Source of the DNA: BOG-932 sp965276835
Lineage (GTDB): Bacteria; Pseudomonadota; Alphaproteobacteria; BOG-932; Roseiterribacteraceae
Direction of reading: 5' to 3'
Assembly: GCA_965276835.1 (NCBI GenBank)
Contig: OZ255631.1
Span: forward strand, 2,790,001 to 2,854,000
DNA: 64,000 nucleotides
The notes under the pieces: generated by a model
Told to the model about the DNA's origin: nothing
What the model saw: the letters and a program-made list of their open reading frames with translations, nothing else
Database searches by the model: none
Part shown: piece after piece, positions 15,222 through 23,599 of the stretch
Numbering within the stretch: position 1 is the first letter of the stretch
How the letters are laid out: the number at the start of each line of letters is the position of its first letter
Position numbers and translations under genes: made by a program

Positions 15222-16190
15222 GTGAGAACCCGCCGCAACATCGTCAAGATGGACAAAATGGAGAAATATGACCAAAACCGAAGGATGGGGAATTCAGAAG
15301 ACACAACCGGCGATCCCTGGCAGATCGAGGCGGAGCTGCAGGTGCCGGGCATGACCGTCCAGGTCGGTCATTACGTCTGGGAACAGTCCCACGAAACGAT
15401 GCAGACGATGAGCGAGTACACGCTGGCGATGCTGCTGTCGCCGCGTCACCGTTTCTCCCAAGGCGCGTTCGACATTGCCGACACCAAGGGCGCCTTCATC
15501 GATATCGGCGATCTGATCCTGGTTCCCGCCGGCATCCCCATGCGATCTCGCGCGTCGGGCGGCCCGATCCGCTTCGTCCGCTGCCGCTACACGCCGGAGC
15601 GGTTCCACGCCCTGACCGGATTTACCGACGACTGGACCGCCGATGTCCTGAAACACTGCCTGGATATCCGAGACGCCCGGCTGCACGAGGCGATGATGCG
15701 GCTGGCGCACGAGGTTCTGGCGCCCGGATTCGGCGTCGAGGCGCTGGTTGAGGGCATGGGCACAACGATCGCCGTCGATTTGGCCCGCCATATCCGCGGC
15801 ATCGATCCGGAGCCGGCAATGGTGGCCGGCGGCCTGGCGCCCTGGCAGTTGCGCCGCATTGTCGGCTATGTCGACACCCATCCCGGCGCCACCGGCAATG
15901 TGACCGAGCTGGCGGCGCTGTGCGGCATCAGCACCCGGCATCTCCGCCGCCTGTTCAAGCAGACCACCAAGCAGACCTTGCACGAATATGTCCGCGACGC
16001 CTGGGTGGCGAAAGCCAAGTCACTACTGTGCGACACCGACCTGCCGCTGAAGGAGATCACCTCCCAGATCGGTTTCACCGACCCCTCAAGCTTCTCCATG
16101 GCCTTCCGCCGGGCGACGGGGGCGGCGCCCCGCACCTTCCGCCAGCAATTCGCCAAGGGAGGATTTGTGGCGCGGCAGGCGGGGCGTTAG
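15222..16190 (+). CDS. AraC-family transcriptional regulator
   Basis: The protein has up to 322 residues. The start is uncertain: GTG at 15222, or ATG at 15249, 15258 or 15285, since the first roughly 25 residues are charged and poorly conserved in look. The N-terminal two thirds is a cupin-like sensing domain (AraC-binding-like). The C-terminal HTH pair has ELAALCGISTRHLRRLFKQ, then IGFTDPSSFSMAFRRATGAAPRTF, as in classic AraC/XylS activators. It faces the seven-gene catabolic unit across a 53-base gap, so it very likely controls that unit and possibly the receptor unit. The effector is unknown. Confidence 0.88.
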   Translation: MRTRRNIVKMDKMEKYDQNRRMGNSEDTTGDPWQIEAELQVPGMTVQVGHYVWEQSHETMQTMSEYTLAMLLSPRHRFSQGAFDIADTKGAFIDIGDLILVPAGIPMRSRASGGPIRFVRCRYTPERFHALTGFTDDWTADVLKHCLDIRDARLHEAMMRLAHEVLAPGFGVEALVEGMGTTIAVDLARHIRGIDPEPAMVAGGLAPWQLRRIVGYVDTHPGATGNVTELAALCGISTRHLRRLFKQTTKQTLHEYVRDAWVAKAKSLLCDTDLPLKEITSQIGFTDPSSFSMAFRRATGAAPRTFRQQFAKGGFVARQAGR

Positions 16191-16208
16191 GGAATGGCAG
16201 GTTATTCG

Positions 16209-16520
16209 TCAGTCGGGAGCGAGCAGTTTTTCAAAATCCTGACCACCGTAAAACAGCCCGACAATTGTGACTGCCTTCGCCTTGACGGAGTACGCAATGA
16301 CCACGCGGCGACGAAACGCAAGCGTTCGCAGGCCGGGGCGAAGATCGTCGCGCGGGACGCCGCGCGACGGAAATCGATCTAAAGCATCGCATTGGTCCGC
16401 GATTTGCGACGTAAATCTCTCGGCAATCTCGGGCGATGCCTCGCGGGCAATATACCGGTATAGCGCGACGAGCTGTGCCTCGGCTTCCGGCGAATAAACG
16501 ACTGTATATAAGTTGGTCAG
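16209..16520 (-). CDS. parE: ParE-family toxin with a CTG start
   Basis: The protein has 103 residues, readable only if translation starts at CTG (16520). That CTG overlaps the antitoxin TGA stop as CTGA. No ATG, GTG or TTG precedes the conserved start of the domain (YTVVYSPEAEAQLVALYRYI). The rest is typical RelE/ParE: FTSQIADQCDALDRFPSRG, DDLRPGLRTLAFRRRVVIAY, and a final VTIVGLFYGGQDFEKLL. ParE poisons DNA gyrase in studied members. The junction mimics ATGA coupling with a weak start codon, which would keep toxin below antitoxin. Confidence 0.85.
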   Translation of the reverse strand: MTNLYTVVYSPEAEAQLVALYRYIAREASPEIAERFTSQIADQCDALDRFPSRGVPRDDLRPGLRTLAFRRRVVIAYSVKAKAVTIVGLFYGGQDFEKLLAPD

Positions 16521-16795
16521 CGTGTCTGGGTCGCGCGTTTGTGTTCTGCGGCAAGCGACGCCCTTACGTCCGACTTACTCCGCGCTCGCCCCGGGTCCGC
16601 TTCCATCGCGTCATAAATCGCCACAACGTCGGTTTGCAGCCACTGCTCTATGGCGCGGTTTTGCGCCTGAAGCGCGCGCAAACCGTCGCGAATGACTTCG
16701 CTTTCACTCGCATATTCGCCCGATGCCACCTTTGCCCGAACTTGATCGGCCATTTCGTTTGGCAACGTAACGCTCAACTGTTGCGTGGTTCGCAT
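16517..16795 (-). CDS. parD: ParD-family antitoxin
   Basis: The protein has 92 residues. Its ribbon-helix-helix N-terminus reads QLSVTLPNEMADQVRAKVASG, followed by the characteristic YASESEVIRDGLRAL. A longer-than-usual flexible C-terminus would wrap and neutralise ParE. It is the first gene of the toxin-antitoxin pair. A nested palindrome sits directly upstream (16799-16840), as expected for autoregulation. The pair is flanked by the AraC regulator and the quinone oxidoreductase without mobile-element genes. Confidence 0.9.
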   Translation of the reverse strand: MRTTQQLSVTLPNEMADQVRAKVASGEYASESEVIRDGLRALQAQNRAIEQWLQTDVVAIYDAMEADPGRARSKSDVRASLAAEHKRATQTR

Positions 16796-16798
16796 GTC

Positions 16799-16840
16799 AT
16801 GCTCTCATTCAATCAGTAGGATTTAATCCTATCAGAGCAT
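16799..16840. promoter_or_regulatory. Nested palindrome, candidate ParD operator
   Basis: The inner dyad is TAGGATT-T-AATCCTA (16817-16831). The outer arms are ATGCTCT (16799-16805) and AGAGCAT (16834-16840). It starts 4 bases upstream of the antitoxin start codon, the usual place for toxin-antitoxin autorepression. Confidence 0.6.
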
Positions 16841-16881
16841 GCGTCAACCGTCACCTGTACACGCAATCGCCGTCCCTTACG

Positions 16882-17859
16882 CTACGGCCTCAGCACAATT
16901 GCTCCAGCGGCGGTGCGGGATTCCAGTAGGCGGTGTGCCTCGACGGCATCGGCCAAGGGGATCAGCGTCGGCGGCGGGACGGACAGCCAGCCGTCCTTGA
17001 GGCCCTGAAAGACGTTGGCGGCGGCAGCCTCCAAAGTCGCGCGCTGCTGCTGGACATAATGGAAAACGTTGGGCCGCGAGAGCGTCAGCGATTTGACGAA
17101 CAACTCGACCGGCGCGATCGGGTCGACCGGGCCGGAGGCCTGGCCGAAATTCACCAGGTGGCCGCAGAGCGCCAGCGCGTCCATCGAGCCGTGGATCGTA
17201 TCGCGCCCAACAGCGTCATAGACGACATCCACCCCGCGCCCGCCGGTGAAATCCTTGACCGCGGCAACCCAATCGCCGGACCGGTAATCGATCGCCAGCG
17301 CACAGCCGGCCTCGCGCGCCGACTGGCGCTTCGCCTCGCTTCCCGCCGTACCGATCACGGTCGCGCCCAGATGCACGGCCCACTGCACCAGCATTCGCCC
17401 AACGCCACCGGCAGCGGCGTGGATCAGGACGGTCTTGCCGGCTTCCAGCCGGTGGACCCGGCGCGCCAGCATCTCGACCGTCAGGCCTTTTAGATAGGCG
17501 GCCGCCGCGATCTCATCCGGCACGCCATCGGGAATCTTCACCGCCAGTTCGGCATCGAGATTGCGCTCGGCGGCGTAACCGCCATAGCCGTGAGTCATAT
17601 AGGCGACGTGATCACCGGGCGCGAAGCCGGCGACGCCGGAACCGACCGAGTCGACGATGCCGACGCCCTCCAGTCCGGGAATTCCCGGCATCGTCAGCGT
17701 TTTGTACGATCCGGTGCGCACATAGATGTCATGGAAATTGACCGCGATCGCCGTCTGCCGCAGCCGGATTTGCCCGGCCTCCGGCGCGCCGACTTCCTGT
17801 TCGACAGGGCGCAAAACCTCGGGGCCACCCGGTTCGCTGATGACGATGGCGAGCGACAT
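16882..17859 (-). CDS. NADPH:quinone oxidoreductase / zinc-independent MDR dehydrogenase
   Basis: This 325-residue medium-chain reductase is of the QOR (quinone oxidoreductase) type. The start ATG at 17859 follows AAGGAATAGGC. The N-terminal GroES-like domain is followed by the nucleotide motif HAAAGGVGRMLVQWAVHLGATVIGTAGS. The catalytic and structural zinc cysteines of alcohol dehydrogenases are missing, as in QOR. It likely reduces quinones or alpha,beta-unsaturated ketones. It follows the NTF2-like gene by 2 bases. Confidence 0.88.
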   Translation of the reverse strand: MSLAIVISEPGGPEVLRPVEQEVGAPEAGQIRLRQTAIAVNFHDIYVRTGSYKTLTMPGIPGLEGVGIVDSVGSGVAGFAPGDHVAYMTHGYGGYAAERNLDAELAVKIPDGVPDEIAAAAYLKGLTVEMLARRVHRLEAGKTVLIHAAAGGVGRMLVQWAVHLGATVIGTAGSEAKRQSAREAGCALAIDYRSGDWVAAVKDFTGGRGVDVVYDAVGRDTIHGSMDALALCGHLVNFGQASGPVDPIAPVELFVKSLTLSRPNVFHYVQQQRATLEAAAANVFQGLKDGWLSVPPPTLIPLADAVEAHRLLESRTAAGAIVLRP

Positions 17860-17861
17860 GC

Positions 17862-18257
17862 CTATTCCTTGCCCAGCCAGAACTTGCGCGAGTGATAGGA
17901 ATCCACCGCCTCGGTCACGTGGAAAATCTTCCCGTCCTTGATGATGAAGAGGAAGAAGATGTTGTTGTGGTATTTGCGCCCGTCTTTCAGCGTGGCGTCG
18001 ACCACGGTCAGGACGGCGACGCGGTCGTCCTCCGCCGTTACCGAATGATGGGTGAAGGTGAGGCCGCCGTCGAACTGGTTGAGGCCCTCCATCATCTTGG
18101 CCATCTGCGCCTTGGTCATGACGCCGGCCATCTCCCACTGGCCGGGCACCGCCCAGGTGGCGTCGTCGGACAACAGCTCCAGCCCCTTGAACAGGTCGCC
18201 CGAGCGTTGCGCCTCGAAATAGGCCTCGACGATCTTCTTGTTGGCTTCGATGCTCAT
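17862..18257 (-). CDS. NTF2-like (SnoaL/ketosteroid-isomerase fold) protein
   Basis: The protein has 131 residues, starting MSIEANKKIVEAYFEAQ after GGGGGAATCAG. The NTF2-fold core includes WAVPGQWEMAGVMTKAQM and ends FFLFIIKDGKIFHVTEAVDSYHSRKFW. It is a close paralogue of the protein at 6109-6501. It lies 13 bases downstream of the PQQ dehydrogenase and 2 bases upstream of the quinone oxidoreductase, so it is in the same unit. Its catalytic role is not defined. Confidence 0.8.
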   Translation of the reverse strand: MSIEANKKIVEAYFEAQRSGDLFKGLELLSDDATWAVPGQWEMAGVMTKAQMAKMMEGLNQFDGGLTFTHHSVTAEDDRVAVLTVVDATLKDGRKYHNNIFFLFIIKDGKIFHVTEAVDSYHSRKFWLGKE

Positions 18258-18270
18258 CTGATTCCCCCTG

Positions 18271-20214
18271 TTAATCCCCGACCGTGAAGGCGATCAGCGC
18301 GTCGCCAGGCGTCTCGCCCAGCGCGCCGTGGCCGCCGGCCGCGATCACCACATACTGCTTACCATGCGGCGTCGCGCGATAGGTGATCGGCGTGCTTTGC
18401 GCGGCAAAGGGCAAATCGGCGCGCCATAGCTCCTCACCCGTATCGCTGTCGATCGCGCGGAAATACTGGTCCATCGTCGCACCGATGAAGATCAGCCCGC
18501 TCGCCGTCTGCAGGCTACCGCCCAGGTTGGGCGTACCCCAATTGAAGAACTTGCCAACGACCGGCGCCTTCGGGTTGGCGTTCAGATTGCCCAGCGTCTT
18601 TTCCCACAGCACGGTCCCGGTATCGAGATCGATCGACACCAGCCTGCCCCAGGGTGGCGGAATGCAAGGCGTGCCCCAGGGCGACAGGAACGGCGCCCGC
18701 GCCACGGCATAAGGCACGCCGGTCTGCGGTCCGAAACCGACCAGGTCGGACGACGGATGGTTGGCACCCTTCACCTGATCGCGCGGCACCAGCTTGATGG
18801 TGAAGGGCAGCATCTGAACATTGGCGATCATGCGGTGCCGCGCCGGATCGACCGAGACCGAGCCCCAATTGATGCCGCCGCCCAGGCCTGGGAGTTCCAG
18901 AATCCCCTTCAGCGATGGCGGGGTAAACGGCCCCTGATAATCCAGCGCGTCGAATTCCTTCTGGCACTGGTGCTTGTCATAGAAGGTGACTCCCCAGACG
19001 GAATCGTGGGTCAATGTGGTGGGCAGCAGGGGCGCGGGCTTGGTCGTGAAGGGCTGGGTCGGCGAACTATGCTCCCCCGGAACGGTCGATTGCGGCACAG
19101 GCCGTTCCTCAACCGGGAACAGAGGGGTGCCGTCTTGCCGGTTCAGCAGAAACAACATGCCGAGCTTGGTCGGCTGGATGATGGCCGGAACGCCGCCCTT
19201 GGCCTCATAAGCAACCGGTTGCGCCGCGACATCGTAATCCCACAGATCGTGATGGACCGTCTGGAAGTGCCATTTGACGGCGCCAGTCGCGGCATCGAGT
19301 GCGACCACCGACGAGCCGTAATAATCCATGTTGCCGCGTTCGGCCCCGCCATAATGGTCGGGCGACGGGTTGCCCATCGGCACGTAGACCAGCCCATGCT
19401 CCGGGTCGGCGGACATGATGCCCCAACTGTTGGGCGTGCCTCTGGTGAGGATGGTTCCGGCTTTCACCTGGTCGGCGGTCACCGGTGTCTTTTCCGGCGG
19501 CACCGGATCGAACACCCATTTGAGTTCCCCGGTGCGGGCATCGAAGGCGCGGACCGCGCCCGATGGGGCGTCCAGCCGCTGCACGTCCTTCACGAAGGCG
19601 CTGGTCAGGGCGAGGTCACCGATCACCAGCGGCGGCGAAGTCATGTAATATTCGCCAGGCTGTACGTCGCCTAAGCCTGCTTTGAGATCGACCGTGCCGT
19701 CCTTGCCAAAATCGACGCAAGGCTTGCCGTCCTTGGCGTCCAGCGCGATCAGCCGCGCGTCGATGGTGCCGACGAAAATCCGGTCGCGGCACACCGCCCC
19801 GGCCTGGGCGGTTGCATCGCGCCAATGGCTGACGCCGCGGCATACGGTTTCATACACGCCCGCTTGGTTGACGGTGGGCACGAATTTCCACTTTTCCTTG
19901 CCCGTCTCCGGATCGAGGGCGATGACCCGGTCGTTCGGCGTGCACAAGTAAAGCGTGCCGTCGAATTCGATCGGCGCGACCTCAAAGGCGGTGGTCGAAT
20001 GGGTGGCGTCCCCAGCCGAAAAATCACCCGTGTGATAGGTCCAGGCGACCTTCAGGCGCTTGACGCTGTCCTTGCCGATCTCGGTCAGCGGCGAATAACG
20101 CTGCCCCCCGATATCGCCGCCGACATAGGGCCACTCGGTCGTTTGGGCCAATACCGGCCCAGCCAAGATGGTCAGCAGCGCGATAAGCGCCAACCCGATC
20201 CGTGTCATCCCCAT
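18271..20214 (-). CDS. PQQ-dependent dehydrogenase (quinoprotein, periplasmic)
   Basis: The protein has 647 residues starting MGMTRIG with a signal peptide ending GPVLAQ. The mature protein opens WPYVGGDIGGQRYSPLTEI and has repeated tryptophan-docking-like propeller motifs (ALDPETGKEKWKF, AFDARTGELKWVF, ALDAATGAVKWHF, SIDLDTGTVLWEK). That is the pattern of the membrane glucose/quinate dehydrogenase (gcd) family minus its N-terminal membrane anchor. It oxidises an alcohol or sugar in the periplasm with PQQ. No cytochrome domain is present and no PQQ biosynthesis gene lies in the window. The substrate is unknown. Confidence 0.88.
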   Translation of the reverse strand: MGMTRIGLALIALLTILAGPVLAQTTEWPYVGGDIGGQRYSPLTEIGKDSVKRLKVAWTYHTGDFSAGDATHSTTAFEVAPIEFDGTLYLCTPNDRVIALDPETGKEKWKFVPTVNQAGVYETVCRGVSHWRDATAQAGAVCRDRIFVGTIDARLIALDAKDGKPCVDFGKDGTVDLKAGLGDVQPGEYYMTSPPLVIGDLALTSAFVKDVQRLDAPSGAVRAFDARTGELKWVFDPVPPEKTPVTADQVKAGTILTRGTPNSWGIMSADPEHGLVYVPMGNPSPDHYGGAERGNMDYYGSSVVALDAATGAVKWHFQTVHHDLWDYDVAAQPVAYEAKGGVPAIIQPTKLGMLFLLNRQDGTPLFPVEERPVPQSTVPGEHSSPTQPFTTKPAPLLPTTLTHDSVWGVTFYDKHQCQKEFDALDYQGPFTPPSLKGILELPGLGGGINWGSVSVDPARHRMIANVQMLPFTIKLVPRDQVKGANHPSSDLVGFGPQTGVPYAVARAPFLSPWGTPCIPPPWGRLVSIDLDTGTVLWEKTLGNLNANPKAPVVGKFFNWGTPNLGGSLQTASGLIFIGATMDQYFRAIDSDTGEELWRADLPFAAQSTPITYRATPHGKQYVVIAAGGHGALGETPGDALIAFTVGD

Positions 20215-20298
20215 GTCCCCGCTCTTAATTGCCGGGCCATAAAGCCACAAAAAAGATTTCAGGTGAATTGTTTTCTCTAAACTCACAGCATCCTATTC

Positions 20299-20375
20299 GT
20301 CATGGCCGGGCTTGACCCGGCCATCCACCTCATACAGCGCGCTGGTGGAGACGCGTGGATGGCCGGCCGGACGCT
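20299..20375. repeat. Dispersed bipartite palindrome, copy 1 (degenerate right arm)
   Basis: The left hairpin ATGGCCGGG-cttga-CCCGGCCAT is followed by CCAC. The right arm (GCGTGGATGGCCGG...) is degenerate. It lies between a PQQ dehydrogenase and an SDR. Same family as the copies near 23531, 23918, 31979, 33559 and 56199. Confidence 0.8.
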
Positions 20376-20444
20376 AAGCGTCCTGCTACGAATCGTAAGG
20401 CGGCCTTCGGCCATGACGAGGTAGTGTGGGCTGTAGGGCCTGAC

Positions 20445-21206
20445 CTATCCGAAGTTCGCCTGGCCGCCGTCCAGGGGGATGGTGACGCCGGTGACGTAGT
20501 GGGAATCCGGGCCGCACAGGAAGACGACGGCGCGGCCGATATCCAATTCCGGGTCGCCGATATGGCGCGACGGCACGGTGTCGAGGAACGCCTTGGTGCC
20601 GACTGGGTCGGCCGCCATCCAATCCTTCAGCGCCGGCGACATCGACAGCGGCGCAACGGTATTCACGCGGATATTGTCCAGCGCCCATTCATGCGCGGCG
20701 GTGCGCGACAGGATGCGGATCGCCTGCTTGTTGGCGGCATAGACGCCGTAACCCTTGGCATCCCAGCGCTGCGCCGCGGAGGTCGCGAGATTGACGATAT
20801 GGCCGCCGCCACGCGCCTTCAGGTGCGGATAAACCGCCTTCATGAAGCGGAAGGTGGCGAAGGCGCCGGAATCGAACGTTTCGGTGAATTGCAGGTCGCT
20901 GAGATTGTTCAGCAAATCGTTGTGAACGATCTGCGCGTTATTCACCAGGATATCGATCCCGCCATAGGCCTTCAGCGTCGCCTCGACCGTGCGCGCGATA
21001 TCTTCCGGCTTGCACACGTCGCAGCCGATCGCCATCGCCTTGAAGCCCAGTTTCTCGATCGCCTCCTTAGTGCGCACCACTTTGGATTCGGTGCGTCCGG
21101 CAACGACCAAGGTCGCGCCTTCCTTGGCCAGCGCAAAGGCGATGCCCTCGCCCACGCCCTGCCCCGCACCGGTCACGATCGCGACTTTTCCGTCAAGAAT
21201 TCCCAT
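20445..21206 (-). CDS. Short-chain dehydrogenase/reductase
   Basis: This 253-residue SDR has TGAGQGVGEGIA for the cofactor, NNAQIV at the NNAG site and the catalytic YAANK. It ends GGQANFG. A strong AACGGGAGGAAAT site precedes the ATG. It is a clear paralogue of 56322-57083 (same opening, same GGQANF ending), and unlike that copy it keeps the catalytic Tyr. It lies downstream of the FAD oxidoreductase in the same orientation. Confidence 0.9.
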   Translation of the reverse strand: MGILDGKVAIVTGAGQGVGEGIAFALAKEGATLVVAGRTESKVVRTKEAIEKLGFKAMAIGCDVCKPEDIARTVEATLKAYGGIDILVNNAQIVHNDLLNNLSDLQFTETFDSGAFATFRFMKAVYPHLKARGGGHIVNLATSAAQRWDAKGYGVYAANKQAIRILSRTAAHEWALDNIRVNTVAPLSMSPALKDWMAADPVGTKAFLDTVPSRHIGDPELDIGRAVVFLCGPDSHYVTGVTIPLDGGQANFG

Positions 21207-21249
21207 CAGATTTCCTCCCGTTTCCTACCGTTTACGTATCGTTCAAAAC

Positions 21250-21271
21250 CGTCATGCCCGCGCATGACGAA
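21250..21271. repeat. Short palindrome resembling the dispersed repeat
   Basis: CGTCATGC-ccgc-GCATGACG lies between the SDR and the FAD oxidoreductase. It looks like a minimal or eroded relative of the bipartite family. It could also act as a weak hairpin downstream of the FAD gene. Confidence 0.35.
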
Positions 21272-21279
21272 ACAAGAAA

Positions 21280-22758
21280 CTACTCGGCGCTAGCCTGCGC
21301 CGCCGCGTTGATGCCGCACTGGCGGCCGAAATAGGTCGATTCGCCGATGCAGGTGCCGGTCGAATACCCCATGGAATCATAAGCCAGGTTCGAGGCACAG
21401 GCCCCGGCGGCATAAAGGCCCGGGATCGTCTTGCCGGCTGCGTCCAACACCTCGCCCTTTGCCGTTGTCTTCAGCCCGCCCAGCGTGAAGCCCATGATCG
21501 GCGACGTGCCGAAGGTGCAGTCGATCGCCGCGAACGGGGCCTTAGCCAGCGGCTGGATCCATTTCTGATATTTATGGAATTCCGGGTCTTCGCCCTTGGC
21601 CGCATGTGCGTTGTAGTCGGCCAGCGTCTTCTGAAGCGAGCCCTTCGGCAGCTTCAGCCCGGCCTCCATCTCCTCCACCGTTTCCCAGGCATCAATCAGC
21701 TCATGCGGAAACTCGCAACGCTGAAAGATTTCGCTGTCGCAGATCAAATAGGCGGCATGGTCGGGCTGCTTGTAAGCCGCGGCGGTGGACCGACTGTGAT
21801 AACTGTCCTCCGCGACGAAGCGCTTGCCGTTCTTGTTGACCAGGATCGCCTTCAAGAGGCTTTCCGGCGGGTAATAGGGTGAGGTCATGAAATAGCCGTC
21901 CATATGCTCCAGCGCGCCGCCGGCGCTCTCGCCCAACTGGTGGCCGACGCCCTGGATGAAGCCGGTGCCCAGCTTGCCGAAGGTTTCGTCGGCGAAGTCC
22001 GGACAGTATTTTTCCAGCATCTCCTGGTTCATGCCGAACCCGCCGGTGGCGATCACCACACCCTTGCGGGCGCGGACGAAGCGCTCCTCCTGGAACAAAG
22101 TGTATTTGAGCCCGACCACGCGATTGCCGTCGACGACCAGCTGCTTGGCATTGGCGTCGTATGCGATGCGCGCGCCCAGTTTCTCTGCGGTCGCGATCAG
22201 CCCTTCCATCAGAACTTGCCCGCCGCCACCAGTCTCGCCGACGCCGACATGTTTGTCCGATTTGCCCGGCATCTTGTGGCCGCGCGGCGCGGGTTTGGCC
22301 TTTTCGCGGAACGGCCAGACCTGTTCGTTACCGGTCCAGGCAAGCGATTCGGCACTGGAATGCTCGTAATGCTTATGCGGGTAATAGCCGTTGTCGAACG
22401 GAACAGAGTTCGCCTCGATCCAGTCGAAATGCGCGACGCTGTCATTGGCATAGGCGCGGGCCTTTGCCGGGTCGGCCTCCGGGCTCATCGTCTGAAGATA
22501 TTGGTACATATCCTCGGCCGTATCCTCGATGCCGTTCAGCTTTTGAACGCGGGTGCCACCGCCCAGATAGATGAAGCCGCCCGACAGAGCGGTCGAGCCG
22601 CCGCCGGCCGACGCGCGTTCCAGCACCAGGACATCCGCCCCGGCCAGCCGTGCCTCGATCGCGGCGCCGGCGCCTGCCGCGCCCAGCCCGATCACCAGCA
22701 CATCCGTCGTTTCATCGAAGCGTTTCACATCGCTGAGTGCGATGGTTTCGATCCCCAT
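21280..22758 (-). CDS. FAD-dependent oxidoreductase (FAD_binding_2, ketosteroid dehydrogenase/fumarate reductase-like)
   Basis: The protein has 492 residues. The FAD motif VLVIGLGAAGAGAAIEARLAGADVLVLE near residue 19 is followed by GGGSTALSGGFIYLGGG. The C-terminus has FTLGGLKTTAKGEVLDAAGKTIPGLYAAG and GYSTGTCIGES, typical of KstD/flavocytochrome c relatives. It would carry out alpha,beta-dehydrogenation or reduction of a cyclic ketone. It faces a TetR gene across 108 bases holding a small dyad, so it is probably the target of that regulator. Specific substrate assignment is not possible. Confidence 0.85.
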   Translation of the reverse strand: MGIETIALSDVKRFDETTDVLVIGLGAAGAGAAIEARLAGADVLVLERASAGGGSTALSGGFIYLGGGTRVQKLNGIEDTAEDMYQYLQTMSPEADPAKARAYANDSVAHFDWIEANSVPFDNGYYPHKHYEHSSAESLAWTGNEQVWPFREKAKPAPRGHKMPGKSDKHVGVGETGGGGQVLMEGLIATAEKLGARIAYDANAKQLVVDGNRVVGLKYTLFQEERFVRARKGVVIATGGFGMNQEMLEKYCPDFADETFGKLGTGFIQGVGHQLGESAGGALEHMDGYFMTSPYYPPESLLKAILVNKNGKRFVAEDSYHSRSTAAAYKQPDHAAYLICDSEIFQRCEFPHELIDAWETVEEMEAGLKLPKGSLQKTLADYNAHAAKGEDPEFHKYQKWIQPLAKAPFAAIDCTFGTSPIMGFTLGGLKTTAKGEVLDAAGKTIPGLYAAGACASNLAYDSMGYSTGTCIGESTYFGRQCGINAAAQASAE

Positions 22759-22820
22759 ATCCTTGCCCCTTAATTCCGTTGCCGCATTGCTATCCGAAAA
22801 ACCGGCTCCCCCGCCAGCCC

Positions 22821-22833
22821 GAATGAAACATTC
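22821..22833. promoter_or_regulatory. Small dyad in the FAD gene/TetR divergent region
   Basis: GAATG-aaa-CATTC, followed by another ATTCAT half-site at 22835-22840. It lies between divergent genes 27-34 bases before the TetR start, and is a plausible operator. Confidence 0.35.
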
Positions 22834-22866
22834 TATTCATACTGTTTTTGTGGCATAGCCGATTCC

Positions 22867-23493
22867 ATGGAACGATCGAGACTCAACGAAGATGAATCCG
22901 TTCTGGGCCGCCAGGCGCAGAAATCGAAGAACACCCGCGAGAAAATCCTGAATTCGGCGATCTCGCTGATCAAGGAGGGCGGGTTTTCCGCCGCCAGCGC
23001 CAGCCGCATCGCGGAGCGCGCGGGCATCACCTGGGGCGCGGCGCAGCATCATTTCGGCTCCAAGGACGACATCCTGGATGCCGTCATGGCGATCAGCCAT
23101 GAAAAATTCATCGCCCGCGTCTCCGACCCCGAACTGCGCAAGGGCACACTGTCGGACCGGGTCGACGCGTTCGTCGACTGCATGTGGGCGCATTACCAGG
23201 ATGACGTCTATCTGGCCGGGCTGGAGATTCTGCTGGCCGGCCGCAAGGCCAACCCGGACGGCGCCCGTATGGCGACCTTCGACCAGCGCGCCCGCGAGCA
23301 TATCAAGACGCTGCGTGAAATCTTCTACGACATCGACCTGACCGACGATCAGCTTCAGGAGGCATTGATTGTCGCCCATTGTCTGCTGACCGGCCTGACG
23401 ATCGAGAAGGTATTGGAGAATGAGCTTCGGGGCATGCAGCGCCACCTGCGCCGTTGCAAGCTGATGCTGCTGACGGCCGTCAGTAATGTTTGA
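22867..23493 (+). CDS. TetR-family transcriptional regulator
   Basis: The protein has 208 residues. The N-terminal HTH reads TREKILNSAISLIKEGGFSAASASRIAERAGITWGAAQHHFGSKDDIL, the classic TetR pattern with a terminal HHFGSK in place of YYHF. The C-terminal ligand domain is unassigned. It is divergent from the FAD oxidoreductase and most likely represses that gene and itself. The ligand is probably a catabolic intermediate. Confidence 0.92.
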   Translation: MERSRLNEDESVLGRQAQKSKNTREKILNSAISLIKEGGFSAASASRIAERAGITWGAAQHHFGSKDDILDAVMAISHEKFIARVSDPELRKGTLSDRVDAFVDCMWAHYQDDVYLAGLEILLAGRKANPDGARMATFDQRAREHIKTLREIFYDIDLTDDQLQEALIVAHCLLTGLTIEKVLENELRGMQRHLRRCKLMLLTAVSNV

Positions 23494-23530
23494 CGCTCTC
23501 GCCGCCGACACCATTAAGCACTACTGGTCC

Positions 23531-23594
23531 CGTCATGGCCGGGCTTGACCCGGCCATCCACGTGGCTCCGCAGGCCGGCAGAAGACGTGGATAC
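23531..23594. repeat. Dispersed bipartite palindrome, copy 2 (truncated right arm)
   Basis: The left hairpin CATGGCCGGG-cttga-CCCGGCCAT with CCACGTGG is intact. The second arm is reduced to GACGTGGAT. It lies just downstream of the stop of the GIY-YIG gene. Confidence 0.8.
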
Positions 23595-23599
23595 TCTCC

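Noticed and set aside
16231..16554. Reverse frame of 107 codons near the toxin
   Set aside because: Wrong frame; the ParE-like frame gives a recognisable domain and this one does not.
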